Source of the DNA: CANJDH01 sp964443245
GTDB taxonomy: Bacteria; Pseudomonadota; Gammaproteobacteria; Burkholderiales; JAEUOS01
DNA length: 13,441 nt
NCBI GenBank assembly: GCA_964443245.1
Contig: CAYUEG010000109.1
Coordinates: 1 to 13,441, forward strand
Direction of reading: 5' to 3'
This document shows, in pieces, positions 1-6,333 of this stretch (positions are counted from its first letter, which is position 1; each line of letters opens with the position of its first letter). The notes beneath the pieces are model-generated. The model did not search any database. It was not told where the DNA came from and saw only the letters and a list, made by a program, of their open reading frames with translations. Made by a program: the position numbers and the translations under genes.

Positions 1-1
1 G

Positions 2-586
2 GATGCTGCCGTTGCGAAGAAGGGCGTTGCGACGGCTCCGGTCCCGCCTTCGGATGCAGGCGTGCCGAAGGCGGGACCTGCACCTACGGGTTCGGAGGTA
101 GCCGGTACGGCCGACCGGCCGGTCGCCAAGGCAGACGACCAGGCCAGTGCCAAGGCGGTCACGGGCGCTGCGGCGAAGCCCGATTCAAAGCCAGAGGCAA
201 AGCCGACCGTGGCGTCAACCGAGGAGAAGGGTGACCAGAAGCGCGCTGCCCGCGAAGCCGCGGAGGAGAAACGTGCCGCCGCCATCCTGAACGCCGAGCC
301 GAAGGAAAGCAAGGTTGCCAAGGCAGAGAAGAAAGCGGACAAAAGTGCAAAGGACGGCGCTTTTGCAGTTCAAGTCGGTGCATTCGCGACCCAGGAGAAG
401 GTGCAGGAAGCGCGCGACAAGCTTCAGACGGCAAACCTGAAGACCTACACCGAAAAACTCGACACCAAAGATGGCGAACGTACACGTGTCCGGGCCGGGC
501 CTTTCGGGACGCGGGAGGCGGCCGAGGCCGCGCGCGAGACCATCAAGGGTCTGGGATTCTCGTCGGCCACGGTGGTGGCGCGCTGA
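2..586 (+). CDS. dedD: SPOR-domain cell division protein (DedD-like), 3' part
   Basis: The reading frame is already open at the first base of the window, so the gene starts upstream and only its C-terminal 194 residues are visible. A GTG at 62 is an in-frame codon, not a convincing start. The visible N-terminal part is a low-complexity linker rich in Ala, Lys, Pro and Glu, typical of the periplasmic spacer in SPOR proteins. The last ~75 residues form a SPOR domain, beginning FAVQVGAFATQEKVQEA and continuing with RVRAGPFGTREAAEAA. In this family the SPOR domain binds denuded peptidoglycan at the division septum, and the protein is held by an N-terminal membrane segment, which would lie outside the window. 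The position directly before cvpA and purF matches dedD in E. coli and other proteobacteria. The name rests on the domain plus synteny; the family call is firm, the ortholog call less so. Confidence 0.85.
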   Translation, partial: DAAVAKKGVATAPVPPSDAGVPKAGPAPTGSEVAGTADRPVAKADDQASAKAVTGAAAKPDSKPEAKPTVASTEEKGDQKRAAREAAEEKRAAAILNAEPKESKVAKAEKKADKSAKDGAFAVQVGAFATQEKVQEARDKLQTANLKTYTEKLDTKDGERTRVRAGPFGTREAAEAARETIKGLGFSSATVVAR

Positions 587-598
587 CCGCTGTTCCCC

Positions 599-1087
599 AT
601 GACCGTCTTTGATTACGCTGTGCTGGCAATCGTGCTGGCATCGATTGCCATCTCCGTCTGGCGCGGCCTGGTGCGTGAGATCCTCTCGCTGATCGGTTGG
701 GTGACGGCCTTTGTGGTGGCCAATCTGTTTACTGCGGATCTGGCGCCGCTGCTACCCTCTGCGCTCGGTCACCCGGTATTACGCATGATCGTGGCGTTTC
801 TCCTGATTCTGCTGGCCACCATTCTGTTGATGTCCCTGATCAACTGGGCCATCCTGCGCGGCATCGCTGCAGCCGGTTTGCAACTGGCCGATCGTGGACT
901 GGGCGGCCTGTTTGGCCTGGCCCGTGGGGTGCTGATCGTGATCGCGCTCGCACTGGTAGCCGGGATGACCCGCGCTCCCGAGTTTGCCTTCTGGAAAGAG
1001 GCGCTATTGAGTCCGCTGGTGGAGACTGCAGTCACGACGGTATTGCCGTTTTTGCCCGTTGATATCTCCAGCAAGGTAAAATTCTGA
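599..1087 (+). CDS. cvpA: CvpA family inner-membrane protein
   Basis: A 162-residue hydrophobic protein, the same length as E. coli CvpA. It starts MTVFDYAVLAIVLASIAISV and contains about four membrane segments, roughly residues 4-22, 28-46, 62-85 and 100-122. The conserved WRGLVREILSLIGW stretch lies between the first and second segments. CvpA is known to be needed for colicin V production in E. coli and is linked to envelope homeostasis; its biochemical role is not settled. The ATG at 599 lies 12 bases after the stop of the upstream SPOR gene, and purF follows after 28 bases, so co-transcription is likely. No strong ribosome binding site is visible, which suggests coupling to the upstream gene. 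The call is strong because sequence, length and neighbours all agree. Confidence 0.93.
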   Translation: MTVFDYAVLAIVLASIAISVWRGLVREILSLIGWVTAFVVANLFTADLAPLLPSALGHPVLRMIVAFLLILLATILLMSLINWAILRGIAAAGLQLADRGLGGLFGLARGVLIVIALALVAGMTRAPEFAFWKEALLSPLVETAVTTVLPFLPVDISSKVKF

Positions 1088-1115
1088 CTGTTCAGTTCCG
1101 GTCCGGGATGCACTC

Positions 1116-2636
1116 ATGTGCGGAATCATAGGCGTTGTATCCAGAACGCCGGTCAATCAGCTCCTGTATGACGGACTGCTGCTGCTGCAGCATCGCGGCC
1201 AGGATGCCGCCGGAATTGCCACGGCCAACGGCAAGACGTTCTACATGCACAAAGGCATGGGGCTGGTGCGGGACGTCTTTCGCACCCGCAACATGCGGGA
1301 TTTGCCCGGCACGATGGGCCTGGGGCATTGCCGTTATCCCACCGCCGGTTCATCGAACAACCCGGCACTGGCGCAACCGTTTTACGTCAACTCGCCGTTC
1401 GGCATCACGCTGGTGCACAACGGCAATCTCACCAATACTGCCGCGCTGACACAGGAGATGTTCCGGCAAGACCTGCGCCACATCAACACCGATTCCGATT
1501 CTGAGGTCCTGCTCAATGTGCTGGCGCATGAACTGGAGAAGCACACGCGCAATTTCCGGCTTGATGCCACGGCCATTTTCCAGGCGGTATCGCGCGTGCA
1601 CGAACGGGTCCGGGGCGCCTATGCCGTGGTTGCCATGATTGCCGATTACGGGCTCCTGGCATTTCGCGACCCGTTCGGGATTCGTCCCCTTTGCATTGGC
1701 AAGGCGGATTTTGGCAGCGGGCCCGAGTACATGGTGGCTTCCGAATCGGTGGCGCTCGAGGGACAGGGCTTTGTATTCGAGCGCGACATTGCACCCGGCG
1801 AAGCGGTGTACATCGATCTGGACGGCAATGTCATGTCGCAGCAGTGCGCGCCGAACCCGGCGTTGAATCCCTGTCTGTTCGAGTATGTCTATCTGGCCCG
1901 TCCGGATTCCCAGATGGATGGGGTATCGGTTTATGCCGCCCGCCTCAAGCTGGGCGAGTTTCTGGCCGAAAAAGTCAGGTCGCTGGGGTTGACGGACAAG
2001 ATCGACGTGGTCATGCCGATCCCGGATTCTTCGCGGCCTGCGGCGATGCAGTTGGCACTGAAACTGAAGCTGGACTACCGTGAAGGGTTCATCAAGAACC
2101 GCTACATCGGCCGTACCTTCATCATGCCCGGGCAGGCGGTACGCAAGAAGTCCGTGCGCCAGAAGCTCAACGCGATTGGCGTGGAATTCAAGGGCAAGAA
2201 TGTGCTGATCGTCGACGATTCAATTGTTCGTGGCACCACCAGCCGCGAAATCGTCATGATGGCGCGCGAAGCGGGGGCCAACAAGGTGTTTTTTGCGTCA
2301 TCTGCGCCGCCGGTGCGATTCGCCAACGTGTATGGCATTGACATGCCCACGCGCCACGAACTGATCGCCAGCAATCGCAACGAAGCGGAGATTGCTGCCG
2401 AGATCAGCGCCGATGAACTGATCTTCCAGGATCTGGATGCACTCGAGCGCGCCGTGAAGGAACTCAATCCGAAGTTGACACATTTCGAGAACTCCTGTTT
2501 TTCGGGGAACTACATTACTGGCGATGTGACCACCGAGTACCTGTCCGGCGTGGAAACGGCGCGTGATGCGCAGCGGGACAATGGCGCTGCGGACGAGGAT
2601 GAACCACAAATGGGATTGAATCTGGCCACTGCCTAG
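1116..2636 (+). CDS. purF: Amidophosphoribosyltransferase PurF
   Basis: Catalyses the first committed step of purine synthesis: PRPP plus glutamine gives 5-phosphoribosylamine, glutamate and pyrophosphate, in the cytoplasm. The protein is 506 residues (E. coli 505). It begins MCGIIGVV, so Cys2 becomes the N-terminal nucleophile after Met removal. This is the E. coli type, without a cleaved propeptide. The glutaminase domain shows GHCRYPTAG and HNGNLTN, which hold the glutamine-binding residues. The phosphoribosyltransferase domain carries the PRPP loop VLIVDDSIVRGTT, with Asp367 and Asp368. The start is fixed because the nucleophilic Cys must directly follow Met. It lies 28 bases after cvpA, the standard cvpA-purF order. 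No terminator with a U-run follows; a small hairpin lies at 2690-2706. Confidence 0.98.
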   Translation: MCGIIGVVSRTPVNQLLYDGLLLLQHRGQDAAGIATANGKTFYMHKGMGLVRDVFRTRNMRDLPGTMGLGHCRYPTAGSSNNPALAQPFYVNSPFGITLVHNGNLTNTAALTQEMFRQDLRHINTDSDSEVLLNVLAHELEKHTRNFRLDATAIFQAVSRVHERVRGAYAVVAMIADYGLLAFRDPFGIRPLCIGKADFGSGPEYMVASESVALEGQGFVFERDIAPGEAVYIDLDGNVMSQQCAPNPALNPCLFEYVYLARPDSQMDGVSVYAARLKLGEFLAEKVRSLGLTDKIDVVMPIPDSSRPAAMQLALKLKLDYREGFIKNRYIGRTFIMPGQAVRKKSVRQKLNAIGVEFKGKNVLIVDDSIVRGTTSREIVMMAREAGANKVFFASSAPPVRFANVYGIDMPTRHELIASNRNEAEIAAEISADELIFQDLDALERAVKELNPKLTHFENSCFSGNYITGDVTTEYLSGVETARDAQRDNGAADEDEPQMGLNLATA

Positions 2637-2701
2637 CGCGCTCCTGACGGTTCGAATTGCGCGGGCCCATCCATCGTCTGAAATCGGCTCCCAGAGCCAT
2701 T

Positions 2702-2738
2702 CTGGGCCATAGGGTGAATTTTCGGTATACTTTGTTTG
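2702..2738 (+). promoter_or_regulatory. Candidate promoter of metZ
   Basis: A good -10 hexamer, TATACT, lies at 2726-2731. The matching -35 region is weak; CTGGGC at 2702-2707 with an 18-base spacer is the best candidate. Transcription from this -10 would begin about 7 bases downstream, near G2738, which is the foot of riboswitch stem P1. That fit is the main support. It is an inference from sequence only. Confidence 0.5.
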
Positions 2739-2796
2739 CGCCGATTTGAGCTTCAGCTTGCGGGCGCATGACAAATACGGCTAAAGCGAGTTGAAG
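2737..2796 (+). promoter_or_regulatory. SAM-II (metA-motif) riboswitch aptamer in the metZ leader
   Basis: Conserved SAM-II elements occur in the right order and spacing. Stem P1 is TGCGCC (2737-2742) with GGCGCA (2763-2768), six perfect pairs. The first loop strand GATTTG (2743-2748) directly follows P1. CTTGC lies at 2757-2761, one base plus P1 before the linker. A linker with AAA (2773-2775) leads to GCTAAAG at 2780-2786. The pseudoknot core pairs C2761-G2780, G2760-C2781 and C2757-G2786, with G2756-C2787 as an extension, leaving the U-rich SAM site between them. The outer pseudoknot pairing is uncertain: AGCTT 2749-2753 with GAGTT 2788-2792, or CTTCA 2751-2755 with TGAAG 2792-2796. SAM-II RNAs are known to bind S-adenosylmethionine and sit upstream of methionine genes, mostly in alphaproteobacteria. 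The downstream gene is metZ, which fits. The 3' boundary is approximate. Confidence 0.87.
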
Positions 2797-2834
2797 AAAT
2801 TCTTGAACCCGTTTCGGCGCCGCTAAGCTGAAGC
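2750..2834 (+). promoter_or_regulatory. Antiterminator pairing between aptamer and terminator
   Basis: GCTTCAGCTT (2750-2759) is the exact reverse complement of AAGCTGAAGC (2825-2834). After a single bulged T2824 the pairing continues as GCGG (2760-2763) with CCGC (2820-2823), and after a bulged G2764 as CGC (2765-2767) with GCG (2817-2819). This 17-pair helix cannot coexist with the aptamer, because it uses the CTTGC strand and the 3' arm of P1. Nor can it coexist with the terminator, because it takes the terminator 3' arm. The pairing is read directly from the sequence; its role as an antiterminator formed when SAM is low is inferred. Confidence 0.75.
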
Positions 2835-2842
2835 GGGTTTTT
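2806..2842 (+). terminator. Riboswitch-controlled intrinsic terminator before metZ
   Basis: The stem pairs AACCCGTTTC (2806-2815) with GAAGCGGGTT (2830-2839), including one G-T wobble. It extends inward by GGC (2816-2818) with GCT (2827-2829), giving 13 pairs and an 8-base loop. A T-run follows at 2838-2842, and after CA another T5 at 2845-2849. It lies between the SAM-II aptamer and the metZ start, so it would block metZ rather than end purF. Formation would be expected when SAM stabilises the aptamer. Confidence 0.8.
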
Positions 2843-2849
2843 CATTTTT

Positions 2850-2856
2850 GGGGCAG
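2850..2856 (+). promoter_or_regulatory. metZ ribosome binding site, decides the start
   Basis: GGGGCAG lies just upstream of ATG 2860, with six bases between GGGG (2850-2853) and the ATG. It supports ATG 2860 over the in-frame TTG at 2848, which sits in the terminator T-run and upstream of this site. Confidence 0.55.
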
Positions 2857-2859
2857 TTC

Positions 2860-4059
2860 ATGAGTACAGACAAGGAAAACGGTTACGGTTTCGATACCCG
2901 CGCCGTGCGTGCCGGCCAGGCGCGCAGCAACTTCAACGAAAACTCGGAGGCGCTGTATCTGACCTCGAGCTTCGTGCATGAGAGTGCGGCCATCGCCGCC
3001 AAACGCTTCTCTGGCGAGCTCGATGGCAACGTTTACTCACGCTTTACCAATCCCACCGTCTCGATGTTTCAGGAGCGCCTGGCCGCTCTGGAAGGCATGG
3101 AAAGCTGTGTCGCCACCAGCTCAGGCATGTCCGCTGTACTCACCGCCGCCATGGCCTTGCTCAAGTCCGGCGATCACGTGATCTGCTCGCACAGCGTGTT
3201 CGGCAGTGTGATCACGCTATTCGACAAGAACATGCGCAAGTTTGGCGTCGACACCACGTTTGTTTCAGCGACCGACCCCAAGGCATGGGCCGATGCGGTC
3301 AAGCCGAATACCAGGATGTTGTTTGTCGAGACACCGGCCAATCCCACCATGGAGGTCTCGGACCTGGCTGCCTTGAAGCAAATTGCCACCAAGGCCGGTG
3401 CATTGCTGGTGGTGGACAACTGCTTTTGCACGCCGGCGATTCAGCGTCCGGCCGAGTTCGGTGCCGATATCGTGATCCATTCGGCAACCAAGTTCCTCGA
3501 TGGTCAGGGGCGCATTGTCGGTGGCGCCGTGGTGGGCTCCAAGGCCTTGATCATGGGCGAGGTCTACGGATTTCTGCGCACCGCAGGCCCCTCGATGAGC
3601 CCGTTCAACGCATGGGTAGCCCTCAAAGGCATGGAAACCCTGTCGATCCGCATGGAGGCGCAGTCGAAGCGTGCACTGCAACTGGCGCGCTGGCTGGAGG
3701 CGCATCCGGCCATTGAGCGGGTGCTTTATCCGGGGCTCGAATCGCATCCGCAGTATGCCCTGGCAAAGCGCCAGCAATCAGCGAGCGGCGAGTTTCTCGC
3801 CGGCGCCGTCGTCTCGTTTGAAGTGAAGGGTGGCCGGGAGGCCGCATGGCGCGTGGTGGACAGCACCAGGATGATTTCCATCACCGCCAATGTGGGTGAC
3901 ACCAAGAGCACCATCACCCATCCGGCCAGCACCACGCACGGACGCATCAGCAAGGAAGCGCGCGAAGCCGCAGGGATTGGCGAAGGACTCCTGCGGGTCT
4001 CGGTCGGCCTTGAGAATGTGGCGGACGTGCAGGCCGACCTCGCACGCGGGCTCGCCTGA
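2860..4059 (+). CDS. metZ: O-succinylhomoserine sulfhydrylase MetZ
   Basis: A PLP enzyme of the Cys/Met metabolism family, 399 residues. It makes homocysteine from an activated homoserine ester and sulfide in methionine synthesis. Visible features: YSRFTNPT near residue 59, the PLP-phosphate loop SSGMSA near 87, a VVDNCFCTP segment, and the Schiff-base lysine in HSATKFLDG (Lys211). The C-terminal SVGLENVADVQADL is also typical. The start is ATG 2860, giving MSTDKENGYGFDTRAVRAGQ, chosen over TTG 2848 because of the ribosome binding site. metZ after purF is a common order in betaproteobacteria and pseudomonads. The SAM-II leader supports a methionine role. Cystathionine gamma-synthase and other family members share the fold; the RAGQ and FLDGQGR features and the location favour MetZ. 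Whether the ester used is succinyl or acetyl cannot be seen. Confidence 0.9.
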   Translation: MSTDKENGYGFDTRAVRAGQARSNFNENSEALYLTSSFVHESAAIAAKRFSGELDGNVYSRFTNPTVSMFQERLAALEGMESCVATSSGMSAVLTAAMALLKSGDHVICSHSVFGSVITLFDKNMRKFGVDTTFVSATDPKAWADAVKPNTRMLFVETPANPTMEVSDLAALKQIATKAGALLVVDNCFCTPAIQRPAEFGADIVIHSATKFLDGQGRIVGGAVVGSKALIMGEVYGFLRTAGPSMSPFNAWVALKGMETLSIRMEAQSKRALQLARWLEAHPAIERVLYPGLESHPQYALAKRQQSASGEFLAGAVVSFEVKGGREAAWRVVDSTRMISITANVGDTKSTITHPASTTHGRISKEAREAAGIGEGLLRVSVGLENVADVQADLARGLA

Positions 4060-4076
4060 ACCGTCTCGCGCCATCC

Positions 4077-4125
4077 GGGGTCGGGCCGGAAACCGTTGGT
4101 GGACAAGGGTTTTCGGCCTAACCCC
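4077..4125. terminator. Strong hairpin between convergent metZ and hbd
   Basis: GGCCGGAAACC (4084-4094) pairs with GGTTTTCGGCC (4108-4118), 11 pairs with one wobble. An outer stem GGGGT (4077-4081) pairs with ACCCC (4121-4125). Together this is an 18-position stem with one mismatch and a 13-base loop. It lies between two genes that end towards each other, so it could act on both strands. There is no T-run on either side, so it is not a textbook intrinsic terminator; a Rho-assisted or 3'-end-protecting role is equally possible. Confidence 0.5.
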
Positions 4126-4140
4126 CTTCAGGCAACAGCG

Positions 4141-4989
4141 CTAGTAGGTGTAGAAGCCCTTGCCGGTCTTGCGTCCCAGGTAGCCGGCGGCAACCATTTC
4201 CTTGAGCAACGGGGCAGGGCGGTACTTCGGATCGTTGAAGCCCTCGTAGAACACGTTCATTACCGACAGCATGGTATCCAGGCCGATCATGTCGGCCAGC
4301 GCCAGCGGGCCGATCGGCTGGTTGGTACCCAGTTTCATGCCGTTGTCGATGTCTTCGGCGGTGGCCAAGCCCTCGGCGAGCACAAAAATGGCTTCGTTGA
4401 TCATCGGGCACAGGATGCGGTTGACCACGAAACCGGGGGCGTTGCGCACGCAAATCGAGGCTTTGCCGACGCGCTTGGCCAATTCTTCGGTGGCGGCGTA
4501 GGTGGCATCGCTGGTTTGCACGGCACGGATGATCTCCACCAGCGCCATCAGCGGCACCGGGTTGAAAAAATGCATGCCGATGAAATTGCCGGGGCGTGAG
4601 GTACCGGCGGCCAGTTCGGTGATCGAGATCGATGAGGTATTGCTGGCGATGATCACGTGTGGCGCGGCAATCGCGTCGATGTCCTTGAGAATCTTGCGCT
4701 TGAGCGCCAGATTTTCGGTCGCGGCCTCGATGATGAAGTCGGCTGCGGCCAGGTCCTGCTGGTTAGTGGTGCCCTTGATCAGGCCGATGGCCGTGGCTTT
4801 CTGGGCCTCGGTCATCTTCTCTTTCTTGATCAGGCGGTCGAGGCTGCCCGAAATGGTCTTGAGACCACGCTCTACCGCTTCCTGATTGATATCCTGCATG
4901 ATGACGGCAAGGCCATTGACCGCGCAAACCTGCGCGATGCCGTTGCCCATTTGCCCGGCACCGATGATGCCAACAGTGTGAATTGCCAT
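4141..4989 (-). CDS. hbd: 3-hydroxybutyryl-CoA dehydrogenase
   Basis: Oxidises 3-hydroxyacyl-CoA to 3-oxoacyl-CoA with NAD(P), reversibly, in the cytoplasm; it may serve butanoate, PHB-related or fatty acid metabolism. The protein is 282 residues, the usual length for the stand-alone enzyme. The Rossmann nucleotide motif GIIGAGQMGNG lies at 7-17. Catalytic residues by family comparison are Ser119 (SNTSS), His140 (MHFFNP), Glu152 and Asn190 (APGFVVNR), all present. The C-terminus GYLGRKTGKGFYTY is typical. The ATG at 4989 is preferred over longer in-frame starts, because AGGAG lies seven bases upstream and the protein begins at MAIHTVGIIGAG. It is the last gene of a six-gene minus-strand run and follows lpxH after 25 bases. 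The exact pathway and the alternative name paaH cannot be resolved. Confidence 0.93.
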   Translation of the reverse strand: MAIHTVGIIGAGQMGNGIAQVCAVNGLAVIMQDINQEAVERGLKTISGSLDRLIKKEKMTEAQKATAIGLIKGTTNQQDLAAADFIIEAATENLALKRKILKDIDAIAAPHVIIASNTSSISITELAAGTSRPGNFIGMHFFNPVPLMALVEIIRAVQTSDATYAATEELAKRVGKASICVRNAPGFVVNRILCPMINEAIFVLAEGLATAEDIDNGMKLGTNQPIGPLALADMIGLDTMLSVMNVFYEGFNDPKYRPAPLLKEMVAAGYLGRKTGKGFYTY

Positions 4990-4996
4990 GGAAATG

Positions 4997-5001
4997 CTCC
5001 T
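4997..5001 (-). promoter_or_regulatory. hbd ribosome binding site
   Basis: AGGAG on the minus strand, seven bases before ATG 4989. It decides the hbd start against a longer in-frame extension that would overlap the end of lpxH. Confidence 0.7.
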
Positions 5002-5014
5002 GTGATGGTGTGAT

Positions 5015-5734
5015 TCAGAGGTAATGGAGTTGTTCGCCCTGCGCATCGATGCGCAGGTAGCCGGCGCGCTGATCCCATGCCGGCAGCACCCAGCGCGTGC
5101 AATTGCGGCTGAACATCAGATAGTCGTGCCGGGCCGGACGATGGGTATGGCCGTGCACCATGCGGGTGGCGGCGGAATCGCGAAACAGGTTTTCCACCGC
5201 CCTGGCATTGGTATCCATCAGAATGGCTGCCTTGTTTGCCTTTTCGGCTTCACTCAAGCGGCGCAGATTTTCGACTTCCAGCCGCCGCTCGGCCAGCGGT
5301 CGCCTGAGGAATTCCTGTTGCCAGGAACCGGAACGCACCCTGGCGCGAAACTGCTGATAGGACTTGTCATCGGTGCAAAGCGTGTCACCGTGAAGCAACA
5401 CGGTGCGCTGGCCATGCAGGTCGAAGCTGGTGCCATCGGCAAGGGCGGTCATCTGAGCTGCCTGCAGGAAGGCGGGCCCGACGAGAAAATCCCGGTTGCC
5501 GGCAATGAAAAACAGGCCGACGCCCCGGCGGGCAGTACTGCGCAATGCTTCCGCCACGGTTCGGTGCAGCGGCGCGTCCAGATCATCATCGCCGACCCAG
5601 TACTCGAACAGGTCGCCAAGAATGTACAGTGCATCGCCGCTGGCCGTTTGCTCCGACAGGAACGACAGCAGTTGCTGGTTTGGCGACGCGCGCTCCGGCG
5701 TGAGATGCAGGTCGGAAATGAACAGCGCGGCCAT
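5015..5734 (-). CDS. lpxH: UDP-2,3-diacylglucosamine diphosphatase LpxH
   Basis: A membrane-associated metallophosphoesterase that cleaves UDP-2,3-diacylglucosamine to lipid X and UMP, the fourth step of lipid A synthesis. The protein is 239 residues (E. coli 240). It begins MAALFISDLHL. Metal ligands expected for the family are visible: Asp8 and His10 in SDLH, Asp41 in GDLFEYWVGDD, Asn80 in GNRDF, His115 in LHGDTLCTDD, and His196 and His198 in VHGHTHRP. The frame stays open upstream, but that part overlaps ppiB, so ATG 5734 is taken as the start. No clear Shine-Dalgarno precedes it. It follows ppiB after 47 bases; ppiB-lpxH is also the E. coli order. The protein implies a Gram-negative outer membrane with lipid A. 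Confidence 0.95.
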   Translation of the reverse strand: MAALFISDLHLTPERASPNQQLLSFLSEQTASGDALYILGDLFEYWVGDDDLDAPLHRTVAEALRSTARRGVGLFFIAGNRDFLVGPAFLQAAQMTALADGTSFDLHGQRTVLLHGDTLCTDDKSYQQFRARVRSGSWQQEFLRRPLAERRLEVENLRRLSEAEKANKAAILMDTNARAVENLFRDSAATRMVHGHTHRPARHDYLMFSRNCTRWVLPAWDQRAGYLRIDAQGEQLHYL

Positions 5735-5781
5735 GGGGTGTCGTCGCGCCGCGGGCGGGCTGGCAGGGCGCGCTGGGTGCG

Positions 5782-6279
5782 TTAGAGCGCTTGTGCCTTG
5801 GTGATGATCACGTCTTCTACCGGTACATCCTGGTGCATGCCGCTGCGGCCGGTCTTGACAGCCTTGATCTTGTCGACCACGTCCATGCCCTCGACCACCT
5901 TGCCGAAGACACAATAGCCCCAGCCATTGCCGTTGGGGCTGGTGAAATTGAGGAAATCGTTGTTCTTGATGTTGATGAAGAACTGGGCACTGGCCGAATG
6001 CGGGTCGCTGGTGCGCGCCATGGCAATGGTGTAGAGGTCGTTCTTGAGGCCATTGACAGCCTCGTTGTCGATGGGCTCGCGAGTCGGTTTCTGCTTCATG
6101 CCGGGCGCAAAGCCGCCGCCCTGGATCATGAAGTTGTCAATGACGCGGTGAAACACCGTGTTGTCATAGTGACCGTCAGCAACGTACTGCAGGAAGTTGG
6201 CAACCGTCTTGGGCGCCTTCTCGGCGTTCAGTTCCAGCTTGATGTCGCCGTGATTGGTAGAGAGGAGGACCTGGCTCAT
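5782..6279 (-). CDS. ppiB: Cytoplasmic peptidyl-prolyl cis-trans isomerase B
   Basis: A cyclophilin that speeds proline isomerisation during protein folding. The protein is 165 residues (E. coli PpiB 164) and has no signal peptide. It begins MSQVLLSTNHGDIKLEL. Active-site motifs are FHRVIDNFMIQGGGF (with the catalytic Arg), MARTSDPHSASAQFFIN, and GWGYCVFGKVVEGMDVVDKI. The start ATG 6279 has AGGA seven bases upstream, which favours it over a slightly longer frame. It is followed by lpxH and preceded by a secreted paralog, ppiA, after 54 bases. The two are clearly related along their whole length, with the secreted one carrying an extra segment. Confidence 0.95.
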   Translation of the reverse strand: MSQVLLSTNHGDIKLELNAEKAPKTVANFLQYVADGHYDNTVFHRVIDNFMIQGGGFAPGMKQKPTREPIDNEAVNGLKNDLYTIAMARTSDPHSASAQFFINIKNNDFLNFTSPNGNGWGYCVFGKVVEGMDVVDKIKAVKTGRSGMHQDVPVEDVIITKAQAL

Positions 6280-6333
6280 GAATATTTCCTGGGGGTTGGG
6301 AGGCAAATGGGAAGGCGGTGGAAGGAAGCGTGC

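Noticed and set aside
62..64. GTG at 62 as the start of the SPOR gene.
   Set aside because: The frame is open to the window edge and the family needs an N-terminal membrane anchor, so the true start is upstream of the window.
2690..2706. Hairpin CCCAGA / TCTGGG after purF as a purF terminator.
   Set aside because: Only six pairs and no T-run follow; it is too weak to call. Read-through from purF into the metZ leader remains possible.
5024..5785. A 253-codon plus-strand open frame opposite lpxH.
   Set aside because: lpxH has all its metal ligands and correct length on the minus strand; the opposite frame shows no recognisable domain.
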